Origin: Erigeron canadensis | Taxonomy: Eukaryota; Streptophyta; Magnoliopsida; Asterales; Asteraceae | Direction of reading: 5' to 3' | Length of the DNA: 64,000 bases | Assembly (NCBI RefSeq): GCF_010389155.1 | Contig: NC_057766.1 | Location: 42,976,463-43,040,462, forward strand | In this document: positions 47,193 through 58,692 of the stretch, in pieces | How positions within the stretch are numbered: position 1 is the stretch's first letter | How the letters are laid out: the number at the start of each line of letters is the position of its first letter | Translations under genes and position numbers: made by a program | Notes under the pieces: generated by a model | Told to the model about the DNA's origin: nothing | Database searches by the model: none | The model's input: the letters and a program-made list of their open reading frames with translations, nothing else

Positions 47193-50100
47193 TTATGGAG
47201 CAAAAATAGGTTTTACTCGTTCAAAGATCTCATCTTCAGTTCCTATGGCATTAATCTGCAGAGTTTGATATCCATTACAAAGCAAACTCCAATCTTAGCA
47301 AACTGTTTTAAATGCATCCAGCATAGGCCTAAAATCATTGGTAAGAAGTAGTACCTTGTAAAGCTTCCCTTTTTCAGAGTAGTATCTAATTACGGGTAGA
47401 GTATAAGCTTCAAACACTTTAAGGCGTTCCATTGTCGTATCAACGTTATCATCAACTCTCCCCTGCAAGAAATATCAGAGATCAAATTTCTGCATCTCCA
47501 GGGGAACTTATTATTTTATTACCATAAAGTTTTAAGGAAAACAGACCTGGTTACGATGTAGTACTCGTTTCAACATCTCCTCTTCATCACAATCGAAAAA
47601 AAGCACAACTTCTGGTTCTATTCCAATCTATAGGAATATCGATTTCATAAGAAATAAGAATACAGGTCTATAGTGTCGAAAATTTGTTTTTTGGGATAAC
47701 TGTGGCTGTGATCCACCCTTCGACTGAATAACCCACGAGATCCGGGTCCACCACCATGAACCCGGTAAAGCTCCCCCAAAGGGAGACTGGCATGGCAACA
47801 CATTGGTTGACACTTTTTGTGGTTGCACACTTGCACCAGCCATGGTTTAAATCTTGGACCTATAATTCCCCATTTCTTTTAGCCCAATGTTATCTATAAT
47901 GTCAATTTCATGAACAAACTAGAAAGTATCTGCTAGTTGGATTAGATGATGCTAAAAAATGAAGTAAACATATTATATTAAGGATGGAGTTGAGAGATGT
48001 AATTAAAACAAATTTGCAAAATTTCAAAGGATGGAACTCACTATGCGTTCATAAGTCACACGGTTCTCCTCACTTCTGGGGAAACCATCAATTAGAAATC
48101 TATTGGTTTTGCTAGAGTCAATGGTACTTTTGAGCAATTTGACTGTCACTTCTGATGAAACAATTTTTCCTTTTGTGATCGTCTCCAGAATCATGGCACT
48201 GAAAGCGTTGATTAAGATTAACATACGCTGAAGGTCAAGTAAAAGGAGGCAATTTTAACCCAATTGTATGAAAAGGGGTGATTCATATTTTTATCCATTT
48301 GATAAATGTGTCAAACTGGTAATTATCTAGTAAAAGAAGGTAGAAGTGAAATCGGTGAAATGTGTTCAACCAGACAAAAGCCATCTAACATGTATTCAAA
48401 TGCTCAAAGTGTCCTAAACGGTCTTCGTTAAAAAATAATATCATTTTCTAGTATGGTGTTCTTCAATTGTATTTAATACATCAACAATTTACAAATAAAA
48501 CTTGAGATTATACAACCCAACCCACAAGATGAAAATTGTCTATTTCGCCTTGTACCCATTTGAATCGTTGATCCCTTCTCCAACCCACCAATTCTGTCAT
48601 CTAAAGTTCAAATACAGACTTAAAAAGTGAAACTGGAATCATTACCCATATTCACTGTTGGACGAAATTTCTTTTCTCAATAAATCTCCAACGCTTAAGT
48701 GTGTGAATCCATAAGTGTCAGCAATCCGTGCACATTGAGTTCCTTTTCCAACACCAGGACCTCCTAAGAGCATAAGATATCAATGGTAAGCATCTACAGC
48801 AGTTAAAAACATGAACGGTAAAAGAACCATGTTTTATGGAAAATCTTATTATTCCACATATTCCACATTTCCTCCATAGATCTTCCAGTTGGAGAAAGAA
48901 TCATTTAGAGAGGTAAAGAAAAAAAAACAGGTAAAAGCAACTATGCAATATCACAAAGAGCATGTAGTTATAGAAATATTGACATATAATATATTAATAC
49001 GTGTAGTTTGGCTAACATAAGCAGTAATCAAAACTGAGAAAAATAAACTATTTGAAATTGCCCTAACATTTGAATTTCGTAATCTACTTGACAAATCATT
49101 GCTTGAGAACCAGTTTCCCCATTACCTAATACGAAGTTAATGGTTGGGGTCGTCGCTTTTGATAGGATTCCAGCTTCTACCTACATCCAAAAAAGGAAAA
49201 GACGGATAAAAATAATTCATCCTCTTGATAATTTTATTTAGAAATAAGATGCATGTACGAAAAAACGCTTCATTGTTCAAGCAGAAGCTGCCACATAACA
49301 CCAGAACTAATGAGATGGTTCTCTGGATGTAATCATGCTCATGCTTTTGTTCTCTGGATGACAAGGAAAGGAAAATTGCAAACACAAGACAAGATCATGA
49401 AATAGTATGAAATAAAAATGGCATCTGCCCTTTCTGTAAGCAAATTAGACACCCACCTTTTCTTTGAATGTGCATTTCCTGGACTCACATGGAATAAACC
49501 AAAATTTATGTTAATATGCAAGATGCACCAGATAGCTGGGAATACTTGATACAATGGTATACCGTATACAAAGAGTAAAAAAAATACAAGTACAACAGTT
49601 GATACAAATATGTAAAGATAATACATTACTAGAAGTATGGAGACCAAAAATGGTTAGACTAAAAGACGGGGATCGGTACATGTTACAAAAAAGCAACGGG
49701 ACTGATTATAAATGTACAAGAATCAAGGGATGGAAAATGGCCAGAACTAGAAGGTTTGGGATATGACTGTTGTAAAGATCTCCTTTATGTTTGGTTAATT
49801 CTATGATCATAGGGTATGTCCTATAATAAAAGGTTGAATGTGTAAAAAAAAAAAAATACTAGAATTGTCCCATTAAGTAAAGATTGAAATGGACAACTCT
49901 AATAAGAAGGCCATTATTAATAAAAACTATATAAATAAACAAAAAAAATATAAACACCAGAACCACAGCTGATAAAGCTTCAACTTGTCTTTAAAAAGTG
50001 AGATATGTTTGACTTTTAGAATCAAGGGCAAAATTTACTGCTTCAAATGTTATGCATTTCCATGTCATATCAAGATAGAAGTCAGGAAATGGCGTAACGA

Positions 50101-51008
50101 ACTACTAAATGAATCGCTAAAGAGATACATACAGGAATAATGCAAGACGATAGTCTGTTAAGTTTATCCATTACTATTTGAATTGCCTGCTTAGTGTATG
50201 GAAGCTTTTTGATCAATCAGAGCTCTTATTTTATATATAACCTATCGGGAGAGGTATTGAGAATTAAGAGGCCGAATCCATGGTTCACCAAAAATATAAA
50301 GTATGTTAACCTAACTATTAATCTATACAAAAAAGAAGGCATAATGTAATTGCAGAAAGTTACATACCGGCTTCAAGGTGTCTGTGCTGAAAGCTTTGAG
50401 AAAACTCAATCCATATGCCACCTTTTGTAAATTGCAACAGTCAACATGAGATGAGGGTATATAACCAAGTTATGTAAACAAACTATTATCCAGTTCAGTT
50501 CAATGGCGACAGACAACTTTATAACGAACGTATAAAACAATGTCATAAAAAATACAAGTCACTGTTTATAATAAGCAGTGAGTTTGTAAAGGTCATTACC
50601 CCATAGAGATATCGTCACACTGTATTCAATATATACATAACATAACATACATGCAGGCCAAAAAACGTTCGGCTTTACATGATGGTTGCGCACTAAGAAC
50701 AGACTTAAACCTTACAAAACTGTATCAAATCATGTGGAAGTTACAATTGTACGGATTTATAAGAGGGTAATGACCTAACAAAAAGAATACACAGATCGGG
50801 GTTCTCAAATAAACAACATCCAAGTAGCTAAATCATTCTAACAAACAACCGACTAAAATCGAACCGAATCGATTCATAATAACAGCATACTGTAATAATA
50901 AGCTGAAAGCATTCTCAAAACGAATCGAATGAAACGGACCTGATTAAGAAGCGGAGAGGGTTTGGCGGAGGAGATCAGCGTTGACAATGAAAAAACACGC
51001 CTCAACAT
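47193..51008 (-). CDS. UMP-CMP kinase (nucleoside monophosphate kinase), 8 exons
   Basis: Coding exons, minus strand: 51008-50940, 50421-50368, 49180-49126, 48763-48646, 48198-48042, 47627-47547, 47462-47355, 47255-47193. All junctions are GT-AG and in frame, total 705 nt, 234 residues. It phosphorylates UMP/CMP to the diphosphates using ATP. The P-loop is GGPGVGKGT (60-68), then GDLLR (85-89), substrate-site FLIDGFPR (133-140), FFDCDEEEM (161-169) and lid GRVDDN (179-184). Residues 1 to about 40 ([19 protein letters not shown]...) resemble a mitochondrial presequence. The kinase shows all expected motifs and usual length. The best recalled match is Arabidopsis At4g25280, whose neighbour is OTP70. 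Adenylate kinase is less likely because of the UMP/CMP-type FPR-EENR segment. The large introns carry repeat remnants. Confidence 0.9.
47680..47910 (-). mobile_element. SINE-like remnant in kinase intron 5
   Basis: Minus-strand segment with a degenerate B-box (GGTCCAAGATTTAAACC), then GCTGGTGCAAGTGTGCAACC and a GC-richer body (TTTGGGGGAGCTTTACCGGG) unlike the surrounding intron. The open frame across it has no known domain. No target duplication was resolved. Confidence 0.4.
49425..49660 (+). pseudogene. LINE ORF2 C-terminal remnant in kinase intron 2
   Basis: The plus strand reads [17 protein letters not shown]..., matching the pattern of the zinc-binding reverse-transcriptase-associated tail (zf-RVT) of plant L1-type LINEs, where HLFFxCxFxxxxW is common. 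The following frame ([13 protein letters not shown]) keeps the style but has stops. The polymerase and endonuclease are missing. It lies antisense within the large intron between kinase exons 2 and 3. Confidence 0.5.
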
Positions 51009-51120
51009 CTTTATCTCCTCAACAAATACTATTGTTATTCTACAGGCTAAATAATTAATAATCAGATACCAAGGCACTTTAATTTGAATTACACAATTAC
51101 AGTAGTAGCTTTCAGAAGCT

Positions 51121-51148
51121 TGGTTTGGTTTGGTTTGGTTTGGTTTGA
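51121..51148. repeat. (TTTGG)n microsatellite
   Basis: Five to six TTTGG units followed by a short (TG)n, about 110 bp upstream of the kinase start codon. Confidence 0.85.
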
Positions 51149-52029
51149 GATGTGTGTGTGTGCGCTTTAAGTTGATTTGATTTGATTTGGGGGGAAGTGA
51201 TCGGACTCAATTTTTTTATAAGAGACATTTTGTCAAACACCTTCCGCGCGCCATGTGCAATTCTGCCCCACCCAGAAATAATACTCTACTAGAATACATC
51301 ATTGATGAGGAGTATAATCCTAACTAATCAAACTAACCCTTTCTATAAAAACTAATTAAACCAAAGGAGACGTCATTTGTGGTGTAATAATTTTAGTTAA
51401 TTACGGGTAATGTATTTTGTGTTGGTCTTGGACATCTGGTCCATAGTCTCCAATATGGGCTTGAAATTCATTATCTCCATTATGGGCCTAGTCTTACATT
51501 TAAGTACTATATAAAACAAATCCACTTTTCAACTTTCAATATTCAATTTCAACAATGTACACATAAAAATGCTTGACATACCATACATCAATGCTTACAA
51601 CTTTCTCTCTCCTTCATAAATCATTTTATTCCTCTAATTTTTTCAAAATCTTTTATTTCAAAAACCGTACATCGATAAATTATAAAAATTATATGGGTGT
51701 TCTAAAAATTTCATGCTCTTCCATTAGAGATGTCATTCGATATATTTTCGACGAATTTTTAAATCCGAAGGCAGAGCCCGTACGACTAAGGCATTTGGCT
51801 ATGACATATCACCTCCTATGACATATCACCCTCACCATCTCACCGCGACAACACGCGGGTACTTGCTCTCGTTAAAGAATTCCATTATGACTCCATATAA
51901 ATTAAATCTTGCTATTTTCTCATAGGAACTTTGTACGCTTAAAGCCAGTGTATCTTTGAAAATGTGTAATAGTGCAAACGCAAAGATAAATTACTTGTTC
52001 TTTGATTTACCTAATGAATATATGACGAC
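51149..52029. other. Gene-free region upstream of the kinase
   Basis: Likely holds the kinase promoter; no clear TATA box is seen. A plus-strand Helitron-like end (CGACAACACGCGGGTACTTGCTCTCG) sits at 51845-51870. Confidence 0.4.
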
Positions 52030-52215
52030 AACGACAACGATACCCTATCCCGACAAAAATCGGGGTAAGGGGGAGGTATGATGTATACAGACCTTACCTC
52101 TACTTGAAGGTAAAGAGGCTGTTTCTAGATCCACTGCAGTGGAAGGGGTCTCCGGCCCAAGAGTGAAAAAAAAGTTAAGTTAGATCCACCGAAGTGGAAG
52201 CTAAACCGGATGGAG
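52030..52215 (+). mobile_element. Au-like SINE, copy 2
   Basis: The block ATACCCTATCCCGAC...TCGGGGTAAGGGGGAGG, then GTATACAGACCTTACCTC and AAGAGGCTGTTTCTAG, resembles the conserved 3' half of angiosperm Au-type SINEs and aligns with 28800-28945. A duplicated ACAAACTCAGATC unit follows near 52230-52270. Confidence 0.5.
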
Positions 52216-52386
52216 AGGTAGACTCAAAACACAAACTCAGATCACAGACTCAAAACACAAACTCAGATCTAAGATCTAAAATTTGTTATCGTTCAGAGAA
52301 AGGAGAGGTAGAGAGAGAGAGAAAGAGAACAGAGAAAAATATCCCCCATATATACCTAATGAATATATGAGATCTATTAATACTAA

Positions 52387-52690
52387 TATGGTGTCTGCAC
52401 AATGCGACGGTGACGGCAATGCGGTGGTGACGGGTGGCGGCGGCGACTAATGGTGGTGACGACGAGTAATGTAGAATATTGATGTAAATGTAATTAATAT
52501 AATGATTAGTATAATTATTTTAAAAGTTAAAATATTGATGGTGTATTTATTTCATTTAAGCTGAAAGCTTCTTGTATTTAGAGTGTGTTGTTTTAATGGA
52601 GGGTATTTTTGACATTTTTTACCTATAACTTTCAACTAACTGTTATATTTTTTTTCATAAGAAAATGTAGATATAGATATAGAGTTAGAT
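52387..52690 (-). mobile_element. Helitron-like repeat copy
   Basis: Head TCTGCACAATGCGACGGTGACGG and GGTGGCGGCGGCGAC block, then ATTGATGTAAATG and an AT-rich tail ending ATGTAGATATAGATATAGA. The 3' end on the minus strand reads ATTAG before T, close to CTRR. Confidence 0.5.
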
Positions 52691-55242
52691 TATACGGCTT
52701 TTTAAACAATTAGATGACTTTCATGCAATTATTTAACCTCAACAACATCACAAGAGATACTTAGCGGGTTATCAACCAACGACAGCCATTAAGATTAATA
52801 CTTTGGAAAAGATAGATTTTTTTATGAAGATTTAATCCAAGATTTTGCATCAAAGAATCCTATAAGGACAACATCAATTAAATAACTTATTATAAATTTA
52901 TAATTATAATATTTACTGTATCTAGAAACTAAATATGAGGGCTAAATATGACGTACATAACATATACCATCAAACGTGTTTTATAGTGTTAAATTATACG
53001 ACATGATAAAATATATTTGATGATGTAGATCCAAAACGGGTGATATTCAATCCTTCATTGTACTTATATAGCTATATATTAGTTTGTGACATGTTTTTGC
53101 CCAGTCATATTCATACTCATTAGACCAACATCAAGTGATACGTTTTTAATCTTGTTTATAATAAAATAAAAGTATATATAATCAAATTGAAATCTATAAT
53201 ATGTTGTACCGACTTTTAAATGAGTTTATTATGTTGTTTATTTAATTGTTAAAACTAATTCGTGTTATGTATTTAATCAATTAAATTTTTTAAAATTGTT
53301 GATAAACTCAACGTGACAACGTATAAAGATGATGTGTATACCAAAATGTATAAAGGAGTAATTTCTAAAATCTAAATACTAAAAATAAAACATTAGAAAG
53401 TTGGATAATTTGTATATTATTAATAAATGATATAATTAGAATTAATGGGTTAGTGACTTAGTTCAATTTAAAACTTAGATAATTTTTTTTGACATTTAGT
53501 TGGTATATAACATTAAGAAAATCTTACTGTATAATGATGAAACCTTGCATGTACTCTTGGCAATGAGATATTGACGATGGGCTATCACAAATATTCGGAG
53601 GGAGAAACCTCAAGGTTTGTCATCCGGATAAAATCAGAAATGCTTATGACATCATTGGCTTAAAAAGGTTAGACGTTCAACTTTAGCTAATTGACTTCTC
53701 AACAACTTCATATTATATGATCGTTAACTAACAAACTATCCATTAAATAATATGTTAAAGATTAGTTATAAGTATAATACCAAGAAAACTAAAAGGCCAG
53801 CTAATGGGATATATACCGTGTTGCGATCGATAGTTATCTTCATATTATTATTATTTTCCCCCATTAAATTCCATTGTATTCTTTTATAAGCATGTTTTAT
53901 AGTTTCATAATATATAAAATACGTACTATCAATTTCCAGCAACAACATATGATTGAAGTCAACCAATCATATCATATATAAGTCAATCACCTTTGATAAC
54001 CTTAATTTGATTTTGTATGGTATTAATTTTAATTTAGTTTTTGCATTTCCTAAATATATGCTTGGCCCAACCTTTTAAATGTTATCATACTTTTAATTCA
54101 TTATTGTTGGTCTCTAAACCAAAGTTACGGGGTCAATATATATATATATGTGTGTGTAACATGGAGGATGCATATTTATTTTAGCATTTTGTTTTTCTTT
54201 TTTACCCTGTGAAGAATCTGGAAGAAATGACGTACATATGTGTATATATATATATATATATATATTTTTATTAAAAAAGGCACTCGTGGGCTCTTTTAAA
54301 GCTCTTTTGCAACTCTTTGATCTATCAATAGCTAGGGAATGCTGAAAGGTGTTTGGTGAATTGTTAGTGATCAACTAAAGCTAAATACTTTGAAAGTTAG
54401 ACATCATAAAGTTCTTATCTTTCGACACCGATGGGAAGACTTGCTTAAAATAAGAAAAAATTCTCGATCTCTACATGCCTTTTAATTATGTTGATTTGAA
54501 AATTTTACGTGGTCCCAAAACCCCAATAGTAGTTATTCGGTAGAAACTAGAAACTGTGGAGTTATATATATATATGTGTTAACGCATTTTGGTTCTGATG
54601 GCCTATGGTGTCGTTAACTCCGAAGTACCATTTGGTTTAAACAACATTTTTAGTTCTCGGTTGGCGGTTGCTCATTGCATATAAATTTTATAATGATTGG
54701 CTTGCTACCAGGAATTTAATATGATTAACTAATTAAATAAGTTCATACCGATAAAAAAAAAAAAAATTAAAGAATATTTAGTTTGTTGATGTTGATTATC
54801 ATATACTATCTTTGATATTTGATTAATGATTATTTGTATTCGATGACTTCCGATTCCTTTATCAAAACCTTGCAACAATTATATCCTGGATTCCTGGTTG
54901 CATGCCATATATGCCATTCGAATATTAAAAGAAAAATGTATTTTCATATTTATATATGTTGGAATCGAATGAATGAATGGGATATATATATTGTTGGGCT
55001 CACGTTGTTTGTCTTGATCAACGCGTATTCGTGGAGCCCCACTCTCGTGTTCGAAGGAAACAAGCAAACTTGAAACCATTTATAATTAAAGGAACAAGTC
55101 AATGCACATAATTACACGCGATCGATATATATCACCCACAAATAAAGATCGTGTTTAATTATCGGTAGTGAAATGTAAGTATGAACAAATTAAAAGAGGT
55201 CTTAATTAAAGTATTTTACGTTGTACGTATATCATGAGAGAA
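52691..55242. other. Gene-free AT-rich stretch
   Basis: No gene is seen. A (TA)n run lies at 54242-54265. Short frames near 54114 and 54819 are compositional. Confidence 0.55.
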
Positions 55243-55300
55243 AGGTACCCGCACGTTGCGGTGGTGATAAAAGTGATGACGGGGCAGTATAGTCGGTAAT
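55243..55300 (-). mobile_element. Helitron-like 3'-end fragment
   Basis: GGTACCCGCACGTTGCGGTGGTG and a GATGACGGGG block match the hairpin end of the dispersed family; the rest is lost. Confidence 0.4.
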
Positions 55301-55568
55301 ATTGGTCAACCGTATACAAAAAAAGGTATGTGGGTAAACCTCATCAATAAAAAAAGTATAATGAGCAACCGTGTACAAATGAAAAAGTACGTTGATTTTC
55401 TCGTGATTAATCCCTTAATTCTATCCGAATTAGTACCAACCTAGAAACAGTTTGCAGCTGGTATATAGGAGAATCTTCCTTCTAACATCAACATCTTTTG
55501 GTTTACAATTGATGACATTGTCAAATGTCAACTTTGTGCCAATGGACACAATATTTGAAACTGAACCT

Positions 55569-55577
55569 TATATATAA
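55569..55577 (+). promoter_or_regulatory. Putative TATA box of PME gene 1
   Basis: TATATATAA, 58 bp upstream of the ATG at 55627. Other TA-rich runs nearby make this less certain. Confidence 0.45.
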
Positions 55578-55626
55578 TCTCATATATATTGTAGTAAACA
55601 CAAACACACAAACATATTAATTAGCC

Positions 55627-57770
55627 ATGACCATTAACAAGAACATCTCGGCCTTATACGTACTCCTCACAATATTTATTTCATCATTTGTTTTTTCCTC
55701 AGCCTTACCGAACGACGTAAATTGGTGGTGTGACAAAACACCAAACCCCGAGCCATGCAAGCATTTCATGAGCAGCAAATCACAAAAATTAGGATTCATT
55801 CCGGGTAAATCTGAATTTCGTAAAATGACTATGGAACTAGCCTTGGAACGTGCACTTACCGCCGAGAGTCACACCAAATGGCTTGGCCCAAAGTGTCGTA
55901 ACGAGAAAGAGAGAGCTGCATGGGCTGACTGTTTGACCCTCTACGAAAACACCATCATGCAACTAACCCAAACCTTGGACCCAACCACCAAATGTACCGA
56001 TTTTGATACTCAAACATGGCTCAGCACCGCACTAACCAACCTCGAGACATGTCGAGCTGGGTTTATGGAGCTTAATGCTTCAGACTACATTTTACCACTC
56101 ATGTCTAATAACGTAACGAAACTTATTAGTAATACTTTGGCTATCAACAACGGATCAACACCACCCGTGGCGACTTACAAAGGGGGGTTTCCAAATTGGG
56201 TTGTGCCTGGTGACAGGAAGCTTCTCCAAACAGCGGCACCAAGGGCAAACATTGTGGTGGCTCAGGACGGTTCAGGGAATTTTAAAACGATTAAGGCAGC
56301 TATTGACGCGGCTGCAAAGAGAAGTGGGAGTGGGAGGTTTGTTATTTATATAAAAAGGGGTGTTTATAGAGAGAATATTGAGATCGGGAACAAAATGAAG
56401 AATATTATGCTTGTGGGTGATGGGTTGAAGTACACCATCATCACCGGCAGCCGCAGTGTTGGAGGCGGTTCCACCACCTTTAAATCCGGCACCGTTAGTA
56501 AGTAATCCGTCAAGCTTTTTTTTTAAAAAACAAAAACAAAAATTAAGACTTTTGATCCAAATTAAATTATTTTCAATGCTATAGAAAGCTCTAAAGAAAA
56601 GTATGACGATTTCCTGTTGACTAATGGAGAAGTTAAACAGGATTACATTCTTTATTAACTACTACTAGTCTTTAACTTTTACAAAATAAAATATTAGTGT
56701 TAGTAGAACCCAATTATAGAAATTATCTACCCCGTATTAATTAGATGTCAAATAAGTATCTGACTTAATATAAGAGGAGCTTATTGTTTAAAAATAAAAA
56801 TTAAAGCTTCCAATTTATTTTTGAAAGGCTCTTGCCAACATGCCCATAATTTATTTTTATTTTTTAGCAGCGAGTTAATAGTTAGCAGTTAGCATTCGAA
56901 ACACCACAGTGACATCCAATTTGAACTCTGGTGAATTTCTCCAAAGTCAAAGACCTTACCAATGGGCCACCAACCCATTGACACATGCCCATAATGTACA
57001 TATATAAGTAAATAACTATTCGTATATTTCATCCATCTCACTTTTCCTAATTTCCTTATTGTCACGTACAATGTACAGTTGTAACCGGTTCTGGCTTCAT
57101 TGCTCGTGGCATAACATTCCGTAACACTGCTGGCCCTCAGAACCACCAAGCAGTTGCCCTCAGGTCAAGCTCTGACTTTTCGGTCTTCTATCGTTGTGGC
57201 TTCGAAGGATATCAAGATACGCTCTACGTCCACTCCCAACGACAATTCTACAAAGAATGCTACATTTATGGTACCGTTGATTTCATTTTTGGAAACGCAG
57301 CCGTGGTTTTCCAAAACTGCATGATTTACGGAAGACGAGGCATGGCTGGTCAACAAGTCACAATTACAGCCCAAGGTCGAACAGACTCGAATCAAAATAC
57401 TGGGATCTCGATTCAAAACTCTCGAATCATGGCTGCATCCGACTTAAAACCGGTCTTGAGCTCATTTAAAACATACTTAGGCCGGCCATGGAAGCAATAT
57501 TCTAGAACGGTCTTCTTGAAAAATTATATTGATAGTTTGGTGGACCCGGCCGGATGGTTAGAATGGGATGGGAATTTCGCACTTAATACGTTGTACTATG
57601 GTGAATATAGAAACACTGGACCGGGTTCATCAACAAGCCGAAGAGTAAAGTGGCGTGGGTATCGGGTTATTACTAACGCAAACGAGGCTTCTAAGTTTAC
57701 GGTCGCAAATTTCATTGCGGGTCAGTCGTGGTTACCTGGTACTAGTGTGCCGTTTTATTCTAGCCTCTAA
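55627..57770 (+). CDS. Pectin methylesterase with PMEI pro-domain (PME gene 1)
   Basis: Two exons, 55627-56497 and 57079-57770; intron 581 bp, GTAAGT donor, ACAG acceptor, phase 1; 520 residues. The signal peptide is at about 1-26. The PMEI pro-domain (about 30-175) has Cys35, 44, 102 and 142. The basic site DRKLL (196-200) fits subtilase cleavage releasing the enzyme. The catalytic PME domain follows from about 207 ([12 protein letters not shown]). Active-site residues at carrot-PME spacing are Q314 (HQAVAL), Q336 and D337 (GYQDTL), D358 (DFIFG) and R426 (LGRPW). It removes methyl esters from homogalacturonan in the cell wall, changing wall stiffness and calcium binding. It ends [14 protein letters not shown], as usual for the family. 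No lesion is seen. Confidence 0.95.
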
Positions 57771-58692
57771 GTCATTCTAAGTTGACTTTTTTGGTTGAAA
57801 ATTAATTTGTGTATTTATTTTCCATTTGTAATTTTTTCCCTCTCCCCTCATTGGTTGATTGGTAATTATTTTCTTGGTTACAAAATCTTTTATAATAGGA
57901 GTACTTTATTCAAAATAATTTTTTATGATGATTCACGTACTGTTTTTCATACCCATTTAATTTATATCTATTCTCATTCCCTGTTACAACACACAACCTT
58001 AGGATAAGTTAGTTTTTGTAACGGATATATATATATCTTTTATTGGCGGTGTAACGAACTCTTAACGACTATACTAAATCTAGCTTAAATTGGCAGCAAT
58101 GAACTTCTATATTGGTCCACTATATTACATTAATTATTTACTTTATAATTTCTAAGTATATATTTAAGTAACTAGGACTAATGATCATTCATCACTATAT
58201 ATTCGATTAATGTACTGATACCTTACTCGGATAGGTGCGGTAATTCAGGCATCAAGGCTATAATGTAAATATTTGCCACCATTGAATGGTAATGGAAGTC
58301 TTTTGTCTGATCATGTGCTTTTGTTTTGTGTTGATATATTGTTTCAATGGATGTAAAGTTTCTTCGGAAAAAATAATAATTAATAATAATAATAATAATA
58401 AAATGAAAAAATACCTTACTCGATCGGATGCTTTTTCATAAGCCACACTTCATATCTCAAAATTTGAATACCATATATGATTAAAAATTAAAAATAGATG
58501 CATGTACAATTATATTAAAGATGGAAATATTATCACCATTTGGACATTCATTAATTACATTACTACGTTACATTACTTTACAATGAAATTACATTCACTA
58601 CATTACGTTACATGATATATATACTATCTATATATATATCATGTTATGAATAGCATTCCGAAAGTCACAGAAATCATTAAATTAATCCAACA
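57771..58692. other. Spacer between PME genes 1 and 2
   Basis: AT-rich, with an (AAT)n run at about 58373-58400. TA-rich sequence at 58615-58645 may contain the core promoter of the next gene. Confidence 0.45.

Noticed and set aside
47628..47843. 71-codon frame in the kinase intron
   Set aside because: It lies in intron 5 between well-defined exons and over a SINE-like segment; not an exon.
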